Shown: positions 27,895-36,681 of the stretch, in pieces
Numbering within the stretch: the stretch's first letter is position 1
How the letters are laid out: the number at the start of each line of letters is the position of its first letter
DNA from: an uncultured Ruminococcus sp.
GTDB taxonomy: Bacteria; Bacillota; Clostridia; Oscillospirales; Acutalibacteraceae
Reading direction: 5' to 3'
Assembly (NCBI GenBank): GCA_902789345.1
Contig: CADANT010000022.1
Coordinates: 1 to 57,999, forward strand
DNA: 57,999 bases
Made by a program: the position numbers and the translations under genes
Notes under the pieces: model-generated
Told to the model about the DNA's origin: nothing
The model's input: only the letters and a program-made list of their open reading frames with translations
Databases searched by the model: none

Positions 27895-27934
27895 CAAAAC
27901 ACCGTGGCAGCTGTAAACAATCCACGGTGTTTTG
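27895..27934 (-). terminator. Terminator of prfB
   Basis: A perfect 13-bp inverted repeat (CAAAACACCGTGG with CCACGGTGTTTTG) with a 14-base loop starts 4 bases after the prfB stop. The T tract lies within the right arm rather than beyond it. Confidence 0.75.
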
Positions 27935-27938
27935 TATA

Positions 27939-29069
27939 TTACATATCGTTATTATTTTCAAGTGAATTTTGGCTTAATGCCTTTAGATAAGCGTTAATAA
28001 AGCCGTCTATATCGCCGTCCATTACAGCACTTATGTTGCCTGTTTCGTAGCTTGTGCGGTGATCCTTTACAAGAGTATACGGCATAAATACATATGAGCG
28101 TATTTGAGAGCCCCATGTAATTTCCTTTTGCACGCCCTTAATATCCTCAATCTTGTCTAAATGTTCACGCTCTTTAATTTCCATAAGCTTTGACATAAGC
28201 ATTTTCATAGCTACCTCACGGTTTTGGTGCTGGCTTCTTTCTACCTGGCAGGCAACTACAATACCTGTAGGTATATGTGTAAGTCTTACAGCAGATGAAG
28301 TTTTGTTGACCTTCTGACCGCCTGCGCCGCTTGCACGGTAAACATCCATTTTAATATCTTCCGGGTTAATGTCAATTTGAATATTGTCATCAATTTCCGG
28401 CATAACCTCAAGAGATGCAAAGGAGGTATGTCTTCTGCCGGAGGAATCAAAAGGTGACACTCTTACAAGTCTGTGAACGCCTGCCTCGCTTTTTAGATAG
28501 CCGTAGGCGTTTAAACCCTCTACAAGTATAACGGCACTTTTCAGACCTGCCTCGTCACCGTCAAGGTAGTCAAGAGTTTTTACCTTAAAGCCGCCTTTTT
28601 CTGCCCAGCGGTTGTACATACGGTACAGCATTTCTGCCCAGTCCTGAGCCTCTGTTCCGCCTGAGCCTGCATGGAAAGTAAGTATAGCGTTTTTGCTGTC
28701 ATACTCACCTGTAAGTAAAGTCTGCAAGCGCTGTTTTTCAAGCTCCTCTTTTATAGCCTCAACCTCGCTTTGAGCTTCCTCAAGCAATGACAAATCCTCG
28801 TCCTCGTTTGCAAGCTCAATTAAAGCCATTGCGTCGTCATATTTAGAAACAAGTGTATTATAACCCTCTACCTTGTTTTTCAAGGCGCTTGTACGCTGTA
28901 ATATAACCTGTGATTTATCCATATCGTCCCAAAAGCCCGGCTCTGTTGCCTTGTTTTCAAGCTGTTCTATTTCAGACATCATCGCCTTTAGTCCAAGAGC
29001 GTCTGCCAGGTCATCTATTTCCGGCTTTGTGCGTTCAAGCTCAAGCCTTAGTTCTTCAAACTGTACCAT
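27939..29069 (-). CDS. prfB: Peptide chain release factor 2
   Basis: This class I release factor reads UAA and UGA. The codon-reading SPF motif appears in VRVSPFDSSGRRHTS, and the hydrolysis motif GGQ in RASGAGGQKVNK. The ATG at 29069 (MVQFEEL) is preferred over the upstream TTG that touches the AAGGA site. The frame is open throughout: where many bacteria have an in-frame UGA near codon 25, this gene reads CTTGGACTA. It therefore has no programmed frameshift for autoregulation. Confidence 0.94.
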   Translation of the reverse strand: MVQFEELRLELERTKPEIDDLADALGLKAMMSEIEQLENKATEPGFWDDMDKSQVILQRTSALKNKVEGYNTLVSKYDDAMALIELANEDEDLSLLEEAQSEVEAIKEELEKQRLQTLLTGEYDSKNAILTFHAGSGGTEAQDWAEMLYRMYNRWAEKGGFKVKTLDYLDGDEAGLKSAVILVEGLNAYGYLKSEAGVHRLVRVSPFDSSGRRHTSFASLEVMPEIDDNIQIDINPEDIKMDVYRASGAGGQKVNKTSSAVRLTHIPTGIVVACQVERSQHQNREVAMKMLMSKLMEIKEREHLDKIEDIKGVQKEITWGSQIRSYVFMPYTLVKDHRTSYETGNISAVMDGDIDGFINAYLKALSQNSLENNNDM

Positions 29070-29183
29070 AAAATATATCAATCCTTAAAAATAGTCATAT
29101 ATATTATTATAATTTATTAAAGTACAAAAGTAAAGTGTTTGCACAAGGGAATTATTCTTGCCTGCTATATATTTTACCTAAAA

Positions 29184-29214
29184 AAGCGGAGACGATTATA
29201 CACCGCCTCCGCTT
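29184..29214 (-). terminator. Terminator of the XRE regulator gene
   Basis: AAGCGGAG pairs with CTCCGCTT, and the minus-strand right arm is followed by TTTTTAGG. It is placed 15 bases after the stop at 29229. Confidence 0.8.
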
Positions 29215-29228
29215 ACAAGCTTTCTGTA

Positions 29229-29627
29229 TTATTTACCGGTAAGCTTTTTAAAATACTCCTGCGCTTTTTCCTGTCCGTTTTTATTGAGCACACGGTATGC
29301 TATAAGCATATCCTTTTCTTCTTTAGAAAGGTTATATATTTTTTCGTCTGCTTCATAACTGCCGGTATCGCTTGACTTTTTGTTGTCAACACTGTCGGCT
29401 ACCAAAGAATTAAGGTCAAGCTCTTGATTTATTGACTCTAAAAAAACCGAACACGGTACATTGAAAATCTTAGCCAGTTTCAGTAAGGTACTTGCACTTG
29501 GCGTAGTTTTACCTGTTTCGTAGTAGGTGTAAGTTGACCTGTCAACATTCAGCACATTAGCTACCTGCTGCTGCGACAGCTCACAGTTTTCACGGTAGTA
29601 CTTCAGCTTCAGTCCTAGTTCCTTCAT
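29229..29627 (-). CDS. XRE-family transcriptional regulator
   Basis: This 132-residue protein has an N-terminal Cro/CI-type helix-turn-helix domain (LGLKLKYYRENCELSQQQVANVL, then STYTYYETG and KLAKIFNVPCSVFL) over residues ~1-65. A polar C-terminal half (~70-132) has no recognised domain. ATG at 29627 is chosen because GGAG lies 8 bases upstream; the GTG at 29636 is too close to that site. It has its own terminator and no obvious target genes beside it. Confidence 0.85.
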   Translation of the reverse strand: MKELGLKLKYYRENCELSQQQVANVLNVDRSTYTYYETGKTTPSASTLLKLAKIFNVPCSVFLESINQELDLNSLVADSVDNKKSSDTGSYEADEKIYNLSKEEKDMLIAYRVLNKNGQEKAQEYFKKLTGK

Positions 29628-29746
29628 ATTTTTCACTCCAATATATAATCTCTACTTTGATTATAATTGTATACCACTATTTCTGTGAAAAAAGTGAGAA
29701 ACTGTCACTTAATACTGACAATAATATTTTAAAATAACCTGTAAAA

Positions 29747-29780
29747 AATATTACCGCCGTTACAGTACAGCGGTAATATT
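29747..29780 (-). terminator. Terminator of tRNA-Thr
   Basis: A perfect 11-bp inverted repeat (AATATTACCGC with GCGGTAATATT) lies just past the tRNA 3' end, followed by TTTTTAC on the minus strand. Confidence 0.8.
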
Positions 29781-29781
29781 C

Positions 29782-29857
29782 TGGAGCTGGTGGCGTGACT
29801 CGAACACGTGACCCTCTCATTACGAATGAGATGCACTACCAACTGTGCTACACCAGC
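29782..29857 (-). tRNA. tRNA-Thr (anticodon CGT)
   Basis: This is a 76-base tRNA with encoded CCA. The acceptor stem is GCTGGTG with CACCAGC and discriminator T. The anticodon arm TCTCA-TTCGTAA-TGAGA gives anticodon CGT for ACG codons. The T-loop GTTCGAGTC is normal. Confidence 0.95.
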
Positions 29858-29921
29858 ACAAAAGACGCAAAGCGTGCAAAAGCACACAACAACATCTTAA
29901 CCTTAAACACCGTCAGCATTC

Positions 29922-29950
29922 AGTATATAACTAAACCGAGAAAAAATCAA
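29922..29950 (-). promoter_or_regulatory. Promoter of tRNA-Thr
   Basis: TTGATT (29945-29950) and TATACT (29922-29927) on the minus strand are 17 bases apart. The start would fall near 29915, about 58 bases before the tRNA. Confidence 0.6.
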
Positions 29951-29993
29951 TAGTAACGGAAGAATTTTTAGAACAAAATATTATATACTGCGG

Positions 29994-30617
29994 CTATACA
30001 TCCAGTAATTTTTTTACTTCTTTTAGGGTTATATCATATACAGATATTTCCAAAAAATTCACCCCGGCGGCAACCATAGCTTCTTTTTGCCTTTTGCTTA
30101 CAGCTGTATATGGGTAAATTCCGAATATAAACGGAAAGAAAGAATATATAAAATCCTGTATTTCTTGGCGGCTCATTTCAGGACAAAACTTTTTCAGACA
30201 GCCCTCAACGGTGCTCAGGGCTTTTCCGTAAGTAACCTTAAGCTCCACCAGCCGTTCAATTCTGCTGTTTACCTCCATATCGTACAAATTCATAGAAAGC
30301 AGCTTCAGCAGAGTTTTCCTGTCCTCCAAAGAATGTGCAAAAGCCTGGGCAAGCTCTGTTCGTGACAGCTTATTGTACTGTGCCTGAATTTTGTTTAGGC
30401 TGTCAATCCAGCTTTGGTATTCACTTTGCAGCAATGCCAAAAATATTTCTTCTTTTGTCTGAAAATAATTATATACAGAGGTTCTTGTACAGGAAATAGC
30501 ACTGCCGATTTCCTTAATTGTAATATCCTTAAAGCTCATTGTTTCATACAGTTTGGCGCACGCTGATATAATTTCATTTTTTCTGTCCTCTGTCAACTTT
30601 TCTGACGCTTTCGGCAT
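29994..30617 (-). CDS. TetR-family regulator
   Basis: This 207-residue protein has an N-terminal TetR DNA-binding domain (IISACAKLYETMSFKDITIKEIGSA, then SVYNYFQTKEEIFL near residues 46-60) and a helical C-terminal ligand domain. It lies downstream of the flavodoxin and alcohol dehydrogenase genes on the same strand. The two near-identical palindromes in their promoter (32460-32512) are the best candidates for its operators. The ligand is unknown. A hairpin at 30683-30710 lies in the gap before it. Confidence 0.88.
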   Translation of the reverse strand: MPKASEKLTEDRKNEIISACAKLYETMSFKDITIKEIGSAISCTRTSVYNYFQTKEEIFLALLQSEYQSWIDSLNKIQAQYNKLSRTELAQAFAHSLEDRKTLLKLLSMNLYDMEVNSRIERLVELKVTYGKALSTVEGCLKKFCPEMSRQEIQDFIYSFFPFIFGIYPYTAVSKRQKEAMVAAGVNFLEISVYDITLKEVKKLLDV

Positions 30618-30682
30618 AATTTCACTCTTTCTGCAGCTTTAGCTGTTACAATAGTTTTAATATTATTGGCAATTTTGCCACA

Positions 30683-30710
30683 AGCCCGGAAGCATAAATA
30701 CTGCCGGGCT
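30683..30710. terminator. Hairpin between flavodoxin and TetR genes
   Basis: AGCCCGG and CCGGGCT enclose a 14-base loop. The T-rich side is on the plus strand. On the minus strand, where the genes run, there is no good T tract, so it may only attenuate transcription into the TetR gene. Confidence 0.5.
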
Positions 30711-30722
30711 TTAATTATAAAA

Positions 30723-31196
30723 TTATTTGCTTATAACACTTTTTGCCCACTTGGCAATGTCTACGCTGTTAAGCAGCTGTGGCGACTGCCAGTTAATATT
30801 CGGGTAGCTCTTTTGAAGATTTTTAAATGTACTGTTAATAGTACTGCCTCCTGATGTCGCAAAAGGTATTACGGCCTTTCCTGAAAAATCGCAGTTGTCC
30901 AAAAATGTGTCTATTATTTTAGGTTCTACATACCACCATATAGGGAATCCCACAAACACTGTGTCATATTGGCTGATATTTTCAACACTGCCCTTAAAAG
31001 GAGGGCGGCAGTTAGGATCTTCCATTTCTACAGTGCTTCTGCTTTTTTTGTTAGTCCAGTCAAGGTCGGCAGTTGTATAAGGAGTAACAGGTGCAATTTC
31101 AAAAATGTCACCGTCTACAGCTTTAGCAATTTTTTCTGCCGCTTTTTTTGTTACTCCGCTTGCTGAAAAATATGCAACTAAAACATTCTTACCCAT
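30723..31196 (-). CDS. Flavodoxin
   Basis: This 157-residue FMN protein carries the phosphate-binding loop VAYFSASGVTKKAAEKIA, the aromatic FMN-side segment FVGFPIWWYVEPKI near residue 80-93, and FATSGGSTINST. It is the long-lived electron carrier or reductase type often paired with oxidoreductases. The ATG overlaps the dehydrogenase stop by one base (TAATG) and has GAGGAG upstream. It probably serves the same redox response as the dehydrogenase. Confidence 0.9.
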   Translation of the reverse strand: MGKNVLVAYFSASGVTKKAAEKIAKAVDGDIFEIAPVTPYTTADLDWTNKKSRSTVEMEDPNCRPPFKGSVENISQYDTVFVGFPIWWYVEPKIIDTFLDNCDFSGKAVIPFATSGGSTINSTFKNLQKSYPNINWQSPQLLNSVDIAKWAKSVISK

Positions 31197-32365
31197 TATA
31201 AGCTCTCCTCCAGTACCTTTATAACATCATTGCGGTCAAATTCCTTATAACCGCCCTTTAGAATAATTGTAACATCTGCAATGTTTTCAATCATTTCCTT
31301 TGTAACGCCAAACTCTGAAATATTCATAACAACGCCAAGCTCTTTCATCCAGCTTTCCATTGCCTTTAGTCCCTCTTCTGCAATCTGACCGTCACTTTTA
31401 CCCTGTGGATTAACATTCCACACATTAATTGCAAAACGCTTAAACTTTTCAAGTCCAAACGGCATAATGTAACGGTAATATGGCAGTGAAACTGCGGCAA
31501 GGGTCATACCGTGTGTAGCATTTGTATATCCGCCCACAGCCTGGCCAAGCATATGCACCATCCAGTCAGGTGGTTTGCCCTTTGCAACAAGAGTGTTAAG
31601 CGCCCATGTAGCCGTCCACATAATGTTGCTTCTTGCCTCATAATTTTCAGGGTCTTTGTTGGCAATTTTACTTGAGTGAATAAGCGACCTCATTAGTCCC
31701 TCGCTGATATAGTCGCTTGTGTTGTCGTCGTCACCTGAAAAATACTGCTCGCATATATGGTTAAATATATCGTAAATACCCGATACCATTTGATAATGCG
31801 GCAATGTCATAGTATATTTCGGATTTAAAATTGAGAACCTAGGCATTATTTTTTCATCGGCAAATACATGGCCAATCTTTTGCTTTGTTTCTGAATTTGT
31901 TATAACAGAGCCGGCGTTCATCTCGGAGCCTGTACCTACCATTGTAAGTACACAACCTACAGGTATTGTTTCGCAGGTTGGCTCTTCAAATTTAAGATAA
32001 TACTTTTCCCACGGGTCCTCTTGGCAGTTTACCGAAACGGACACGGCTTTTGAATAGTCACATACCGAGCCGCCGCCTACTGCCAGCAACAGGTCTGCAT
32101 TGTGATTTCTTGCTATTTTTATTCCTTCATACAGCTTATTCAGGGTAGGGTTTGGCATTACGCCTGAAATTTCTGCTATATTTTTGTTATTGTCTTTTAG
32201 AATTTTTACAACATCATCGTAAATTCCGTTTTTCTTAATTGAGCCGCCGCCATAAACAAGTACAACATTCTTTCCGTACTTAGGAAGCTCTGTGTTTAAA
32301 TAATTTAAAGATTCATCACCAAAATAAAGTTTTGTTGGGTTGCAGTAGCTAAAATTACCAAGCAT
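31196..32365 (-). CDS. Iron-containing alcohol dehydrogenase (butanol dehydrogenase type)
   Basis: This 389-residue group III dehydrogenase has the nucleotide loop LLAVGGGSVCDYSKAV near residues 95-110, the GTGSEMNAGSV motif, and the metal-binding histidines in MVHMLGQAVGGYTNATHG. It resembles NADPH-dependent butanol dehydrogenases (BdhA/YugJ type) that reduce aldehydes. It is the first gene of an operon with flavodoxin and TetR, driven by the promoter at 32485-32513. Aldehyde detoxification or redox balancing is the likely role. Confidence 0.92.
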   Translation of the reverse strand: MLGNFSYCNPTKLYFGDESLNYLNTELPKYGKNVVLVYGGGSIKKNGIYDDVVKILKDNNKNIAEISGVMPNPTLNKLYEGIKIARNHNADLLLAVGGGSVCDYSKAVSVSVNCQEDPWEKYYLKFEEPTCETIPVGCVLTMVGTGSEMNAGSVITNSETKQKIGHVFADEKIMPRFSILNPKYTMTLPHYQMVSGIYDIFNHICEQYFSGDDDNTSDYISEGLMRSLIHSSKIANKDPENYEARSNIMWTATWALNTLVAKGKPPDWMVHMLGQAVGGYTNATHGMTLAAVSLPYYRYIMPFGLEKFKRFAINVWNVNPQGKSDGQIAEEGLKAMESWMKELGVVMNISEFGVTKEMIENIADVTIILKGGYKEFDRNDVIKVLEESL

Positions 32366-32459
32366 ATTACATTCTCCTTTATATGATTATTATACAGACG
32401 GTAAGTGTTCGCTGCAGCTTAATGTAGCCGTTACATATACAATACACGCCGCCTATCTC

Positions 32460-32472
32460 TGACACGGTGTCA
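32460..32472. promoter_or_regulatory. Operator 2 (palindrome) of the dehydrogenase operon
   Basis: The 13-bp palindrome TGACACGGTGTCA differs from operator 1 only at the central base. It lies just downstream of the predicted transcription start, 40 bases centre to centre from operator 1, which is close to four helical turns. Confidence 0.8.
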
Positions 32473-32484
32473 GCTTACAAGGTC

Positions 32485-32513
32485 ATTATAATTCTATTCT
32501 GACACCGTGTCAA
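32485..32513 (-). promoter_or_regulatory. Promoter of the dehydrogenase-flavodoxin-TetR operon
   Basis: On the minus strand TTGACA (32508-32513) and TATAAT (32485-32490) are both consensus and are 17 bases apart. The -35 box lies inside operator 1, so a bound repressor would block RNA polymerase. Confidence 0.88.
32500..32512. promoter_or_regulatory. Operator 1 (palindrome) overlapping the -35 box
   Basis: The 13-bp palindrome TGACACCGTGTCA includes five bases of the -35 element. Perfect dyad symmetry, position and a TetR gene in the same operon point to autoregulated repression. Confidence 0.82.
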
Positions 32514-32722
32514 TAAGTAATAATTTAATTTTTTATGAACTTTACTTTTACATATAAATTCTGTTTTTCTCCTGCACAAATACCTTTGGCTTTACCCTCA
32601 CTATTAACACTGAGTTGTAATTTGTTGTGACCTCTTTTTTTATCCCCCACTTTTATTATAGAGCCAAATTAAAACTTACAAACAGTTTTTTGCAAACTGC
32701 CTGTATTTTTGCAAAAGAAAAA

Positions 32723-32748
32723 CGAGGGTGCTTTTATAAACATCCTCG
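32723..32748 (-). terminator. Terminator of the prkC operon
   Basis: CGAGGATG pairs with CACCCTCG (one mismatch) over a 10-base loop, followed by TTTTTCTTTTGC on the minus strand. It closes the long operon that starts at yicC. Confidence 0.8.
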
Positions 32749-32796
32749 CTTTTCCTATTTATAATATTAGGAAGCTAAATACCCTAATAGAACTTA

Positions 32797-34842
32797 TTAT
32801 CCCTCTATATTTACCATATCGGACGGCGTTTGTATAGGCGCCATTGTTGGCTCTGTTGCCGGTGCCGCTGTAGGTTCTGCAGCCGGTTCACTGCTTGGTG
32901 ATGTAGCCGGTTCTGTTGAAGAAGGTGTGTACGTACCTGCAGCAAAGGATATTTTCTCTGTTACAAAGTTTACATCATACTTTCTCCAAATTTGACCGCC
33001 AACCTCAACATAAATTACAGATGAGCTGCTTCCTCTTACCTCGTAGGTAAGCTGGCCAACCTCAGACGGTATCATTGTGCCGCTTACTGATTCATCAAGC
33101 ACACCGTCAACAACAATTCTTACATCTACTGCTGTGGTAGCGTTCTGTGGCAGCAGGGTAGTCATATTCAGTACCTTGTACTTTTCAACACCCTTAGCTA
33201 CATATGCCTTAACTGTAGATGACTGCTGAACAACGCTGCCTTTCATTGGGCTTTGACCAATAACTGTTTCTGCTGTCTTATCAACATCGTTGTTATACTC
33301 ATAGTCAAACAGCAAGCCTGCCGCAGCAACAGCTTCAGAAGCTTGGTCACGGGTCATATTTGAAAGGTCAGGCACAGTTGCTGTTGTAGATACTACCGTT
33401 TTCTTAACAAATACCTTTACCTTTTCAGACACTGTAATTTCACTGCCTGCCTTAGGTGAAGTATCTCTTACAATCTCCTCGGCGGTATCTTCATCTTCGA
33501 TATAAATTATATCAGCCGACAAGCCCTTTGCCTTAATCTTTGCCAGTGCAGTTTCCTCCGGCTCACCCGAAACATACGGTACGGCAACAAGTGTGTCCGA
33601 ACTGTTTACAGTAAGTGTAATAACAGCGTTTTCTTTTACCTTTTTAGAACCTGCCTCCGGCTCCTGCTTAATAATTTCGCCCTCCGGCTTACTGGAGTCG
33701 TAAACATTTATGATATCCCAATTAAACTTGTAGCTTGAATTGGACTTAACATCAGAATAATTTTGGCCAACCAAATTTGGTACATCTATGGCCTCTGTAT
33801 TTGACGCTTCACAGGAATGAAGCAATGCCAAAGAGCCAAACAACAGCACGCACAAAACCAATGAAACAACCGCACCTAAAATAATATTAAATGCCGGCGA
33901 GCGTTTTTTATCCGCCTTTTCATCATACTTTGCGTATGGTGCGTCGTCCTCGTTCTCTTCCTCCTCCGGCTCCTCTTCGTCCTCCGGGTACTCATAGCCA
34001 AAGGTTATATCAGGGTTTTTGTTTACCTTTTTAATATCCCTAAGCATTTCCTCTGCCGACTGATAACGTTGCAAAGGCTCTTTTCTCATTGCCCTTAGGG
34101 TAATTTCCTCAAGTCCCTGCGGAATGTCCGGGTTAATTTCCCTTGGCGGCTTCGGTGTTGTTTGCAGCTGCATAATAGCAACCGATACAGCGCTGTCCGC
34201 CTCGAAAGGAAGCTGACCTGTAAGCATTTCGTACAGCATAACGCCAATAGAATAAATATCGCTTTTACCGTCAGTGTGGTCGCCCCTTGCCTGCTCCGGC
34301 GCAATGTAATGAACAGAGCCTATAGCCTTGTCTGTCATTGTACGGGTTTCTGTATTTGAAAATCTTGCAATACCAAAGTCAGTAACCTTTATTGTACCGT
34401 CCTGAAGCAGCATCATATTTTGAGGCTTAACATCTCTGTGAACTATACCCTTTTCGTGAGCGTGCTGCATAGCCTTAAGAATTTGGCTGATGAAAAATAC
34501 AGCTGTTTTCCAGTCTATCGGTTCATTTTGCTGGTCTATATATTCCTTTAGGGTGATACCGTCAATGTATTCCATAACGATATACTGTATAACATCACCA
34601 AAGCTAACATCGTAAACCTTTACAATGTTCGGGTGTGAAAGCACCGCTATAGCCTTGGATTCATTTTTAAATCTTCTTATAAACTCGCTGTTTTGGGAAA
34701 ATTCGTCTTTTAAAATCTTGATGGCAACTATTCTGTTATTCTTTATGTCTTCTGCTTTATAAACAGTAGCCATACCGCCTACGCCGATAAGCTCTTGAAT
34801 TAGGTATCTGCCGTCAAGCTTTTTTCCTACATACTTGTCCAT
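32797..34842 (-). CDS. prkC: PASTA-domain Ser/Thr protein kinase PrkC
   Basis: This 681-residue membrane kinase senses peptidoglycan. The cytoplasmic kinase domain (~10-265) has GVGGMATVYKAE, the catalytic HRDVKPQNM, DFGIARF and APEQARG. An acidic linker and one membrane segment (ILGAVVSLVLCVLLFGSLALL, ~320-340) lead to at least three extracellular PASTA repeats (VPNLVGQNYSDV, VPYVSGEPEETAL, VPDLSNMTRDQAS) and a Pro/Thr/Ala-rich tail. The start at 34842 is chosen because GGGAG stands 9 bases upstream. It is paired with the phosphatase gene 15 bases upstream. Confidence 0.94.
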   Translation of the reverse strand: MDKYVGKKLDGRYLIQELIGVGGMATVYKAEDIKNNRIVAIKILKDEFSQNSEFIRRFKNESKAIAVLSHPNIVKVYDVSFGDVIQYIVMEYIDGITLKEYIDQQNEPIDWKTAVFFISQILKAMQHAHEKGIVHRDVKPQNMMLLQDGTIKVTDFGIARFSNTETRTMTDKAIGSVHYIAPEQARGDHTDGKSDIYSIGVMLYEMLTGQLPFEADSAVSVAIMQLQTTPKPPREINPDIPQGLEEITLRAMRKEPLQRYQSAEEMLRDIKKVNKNPDITFGYEYPEDEEEPEEEENEDDAPYAKYDEKADKKRSPAFNIILGAVVSLVLCVLLFGSLALLHSCEASNTEAIDVPNLVGQNYSDVKSNSSYKFNWDIINVYDSSKPEGEIIKQEPEAGSKKVKENAVITLTVNSSDTLVAVPYVSGEPEETALAKIKAKGLSADIIYIEDEDTAEEIVRDTSPKAGSEITVSEKVKVFVKKTVVSTTATVPDLSNMTRDQASEAVAAAGLLFDYEYNNDVDKTAETVIGQSPMKGSVVQQSSTVKAYVAKGVEKYKVLNMTTLLPQNATTAVDVRIVVDGVLDESVSGTMIPSEVGQLTYEVRGSSSSVIYVEVGGQIWRKYDVNFVTEKISFAAGTYTPSSTEPATSPSSEPAAEPTAAPATEPTMAPIQTPSDMVNIEG

Positions 34843-34857
34843 ACATATCACTCCCGA

Positions 34858-35592
34858 TTAGTTATTAGCATACAGTACGGCAACAGTTATATTGTCACCG
34901 CCGCCATGGCTTTTTGCCGACTCAATCAAGGCGTTTGTCAATGCCTCGTTTTCGTAAAGCTTTAGGTGGTTTAGTATGCCCTCCATAGGTATATAATTTG
35001 AAAGTCCGTCAGAACAGGCAATAATAACATCATCACCCGTAAACGGAATTTCGATATAATCTGATTCAATGTAAGGGCTAACGCCAACTGCCCTTGTTAT
35101 ATAATTTTTTCTTGGGTGCACCATAGCCTGCTCAGGGGTTATTTCCCCTCTGTTTACCATTTCCTGTACCACAGAATGGTCTACGGTTATTTGCTGAATT
35201 TCGCCGTTATGTACTAAGTAAATACGGCTGTCGCCAACATGCACTATCATTGCCTTACCCTGTGCCGCTACAATAAGCTCAAAGGTAGTACCCATTCCCT
35301 TTAATTCCGGCTTTTTCAGCTGTTCATGATAAACACTACTGTTAGCCTTGTCAACAATTCCATTTAGAAAATCCTCCGAATGATAGTCACTGCCGTGAAT
35401 GTCAAACAATCCTATATTCTCTTTTACTGCGTTGCGTGCAATATTGCTGGCAACATTGCCGCCGTTGGCACCGCCCATTCCATCACACAAAACTGTCCAT
35501 ACCACAGCGCCGTCGTATAATGTTCCGCCGTCTACAATGTCCTGGTTGCTGGAGCGAACCAAACCAATATCGGTTTGGGTATATAGCTTCAT
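34858..35592 (-). CDS. stp: PP2C-family protein phosphatase (Stp/PrpC)
   Basis: This 244-residue metal-dependent phosphatase reverses PrkC phosphorylation. Its motifs are TDIGLVRSSNQD, LCDGMGGANGG, VHVGDSRIYL, and the C-terminal ACSDGLSNYI and GGGDNITVAV. The start at 35592 (MKLYTQT) has the site AAAGGAGGT; a longer frame into rlmN has no support. It lies between rlmN and prkC as in Bacillus prpC-prkC. Confidence 0.94.
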   Translation of the reverse strand: MKLYTQTDIGLVRSSNQDIVDGGTLYDGAVVWTVLCDGMGGANGGNVASNIARNAVKENIGLFDIHGSDYHSEDFLNGIVDKANSSVYHEQLKKPELKGMGTTFELIVAAQGKAMIVHVGDSRIYLVHNGEIQQITVDHSVVQEMVNRGEITPEQAMVHPRKNYITRAVGVSPYIESDYIEIPFTGDDVIIACSDGLSNYIPMEGILNHLKLYENEALTNALIESAKSHGGGDNITVAVLYANN

Positions 35593-35612
35593 TCGGTTGA
35601 CCTCCTTTTCGC

Positions 35613-36653
35613 TTATATTTTTTCCTCTGTAAGCCTTCGTTTTAGCTGTCCGCAAGAGGCGTCAATATCAGAACCAAGGGTTCTTCTGACAGTAGCGGTA
35701 ATACCGTTACTCTCTAAAATTTTACTAAAGCTGTTTAGCCTGTCTTTTTTACTTTTTTTGTACCCTGCACCTGTAACATTATTTACAGGTATAAGGTTTA
35801 TATGACACATTAACCCTTTTAAAAGCCTTGCCAATTCATATGCACATTCATCACTGTCGTTTACACCATCTATCATAGCGTATTCAAAGGTTATACGCCT
35901 GCCTGTAGCTTTGCTGTAGGCAAAGCAAGCATCAATAAGCCGAGCAAGATTATACTTGCGGTTTATGGGCATAGTTTTACTGCGTATTTCGTCCCTTGGT
36001 GCGTGAAGCGACACTGCCAGGGTTATTTGCAGCTTTAGCTTAGCAAGCTCATATATTTTAGGCACTACACCGCAGGTTGACAGGGTAATGTGGCGCATTC
36101 CTATATTTAAGCCCTTGTCAGACGAAATCAACGACAAAAACTTAATTACATTGTCGTAGTTGTCAAGAGGTTCACCCATACCCATAAGAACAACATTTGA
36201 TATTCTTATGTTGTTGTCCAGCTGTGCAGTTTGAATTTGTGCAAGCATTTCAGACGGTGCAAGGTTGCGTGAAAAGCCGCTTTTGCCTGTTGCGCAAAAG
36301 GTACAGCCCATTTTACAGCCTACCTGTGTAGATATACATATAGTATAACCGTGGTGGTAGCTCATTAAAACAGCCTCAACATATTCGCCGTCATTAAGCT
36401 TAAACAAATACTTCACCGTTTCATCATAACAGGAAACCTGCTTTTTTTCAATATTTGCAACAGAAATGTAATATAAATTCGACAATTCTTCACGAACAGT
36501 CGTAGAAATATTCGACATTTCATCAAAAGTACACACAGATTTCTGGTGAAGCCACTTAAAAATTTGTTCAGCACGATATTTAGGCAAACCCAGCACAGCC
36601 ATTTCATCTGTAAGCTCATTAAGGCTTAGTGACTTAATATCTGCTTGTGCCAT
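35613..36653 (-). CDS. rlmN: Dual-specificity RNA methyltransferase RlmN
   Basis: This 346-residue radical SAM enzyme makes m2A2503 in 23S rRNA and m2A37 in some tRNAs. The iron-sulphur motif is in GCKMGCTFCATG, the SAM-binding VVLMGMGEPLDNYDNV follows, and the resolving cysteine is in the C-terminal DIDASCGQL. The ATG at 36653 has AGAGGGG upstream. It is in the order rsmB-rlmN-stp-prkC. Confidence 0.95.
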   Translation of the reverse strand: MAQADIKSLSLNELTDEMAVLGLPKYRAEQIFKWLHQKSVCTFDEMSNISTTVREELSNLYYISVANIEKKQVSCYDETVKYLFKLNDGEYVEAVLMSYHHGYTICISTQVGCKMGCTFCATGKSGFSRNLAPSEMLAQIQTAQLDNNIRISNVVLMGMGEPLDNYDNVIKFLSLISSDKGLNIGMRHITLSTCGVVPKIYELAKLKLQITLAVSLHAPRDEIRSKTMPINRKYNLARLIDACFAYSKATGRRITFEYAMIDGVNDSDECAYELARLLKGLMCHINLIPVNNVTGAGYKKSKKDRLNSFSKILESNGITATVRRTLGSDIDASCGQLKRRLTEEKI

Positions 36654-36681
36654 AAAATGCCCCTCTTTTCCTGCTGAAAAA

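Larger units (their letters stand above)
32366..32796. other. Intergenic region between the prkC end and the dehydrogenase operon
   Basis: This 431-base gene-free stretch contains the operator-promoter region at 32460-32513 and the prkC terminator at 32723-32748. The AT-rich middle (32520-32700) shows nothing further that I can assign. Confidence 0.6.

Noticed and set aside
28980-29010. Programmed +1 frameshift site in prfB
   Set aside because: The frame is open through the usual site; no UGA is present.
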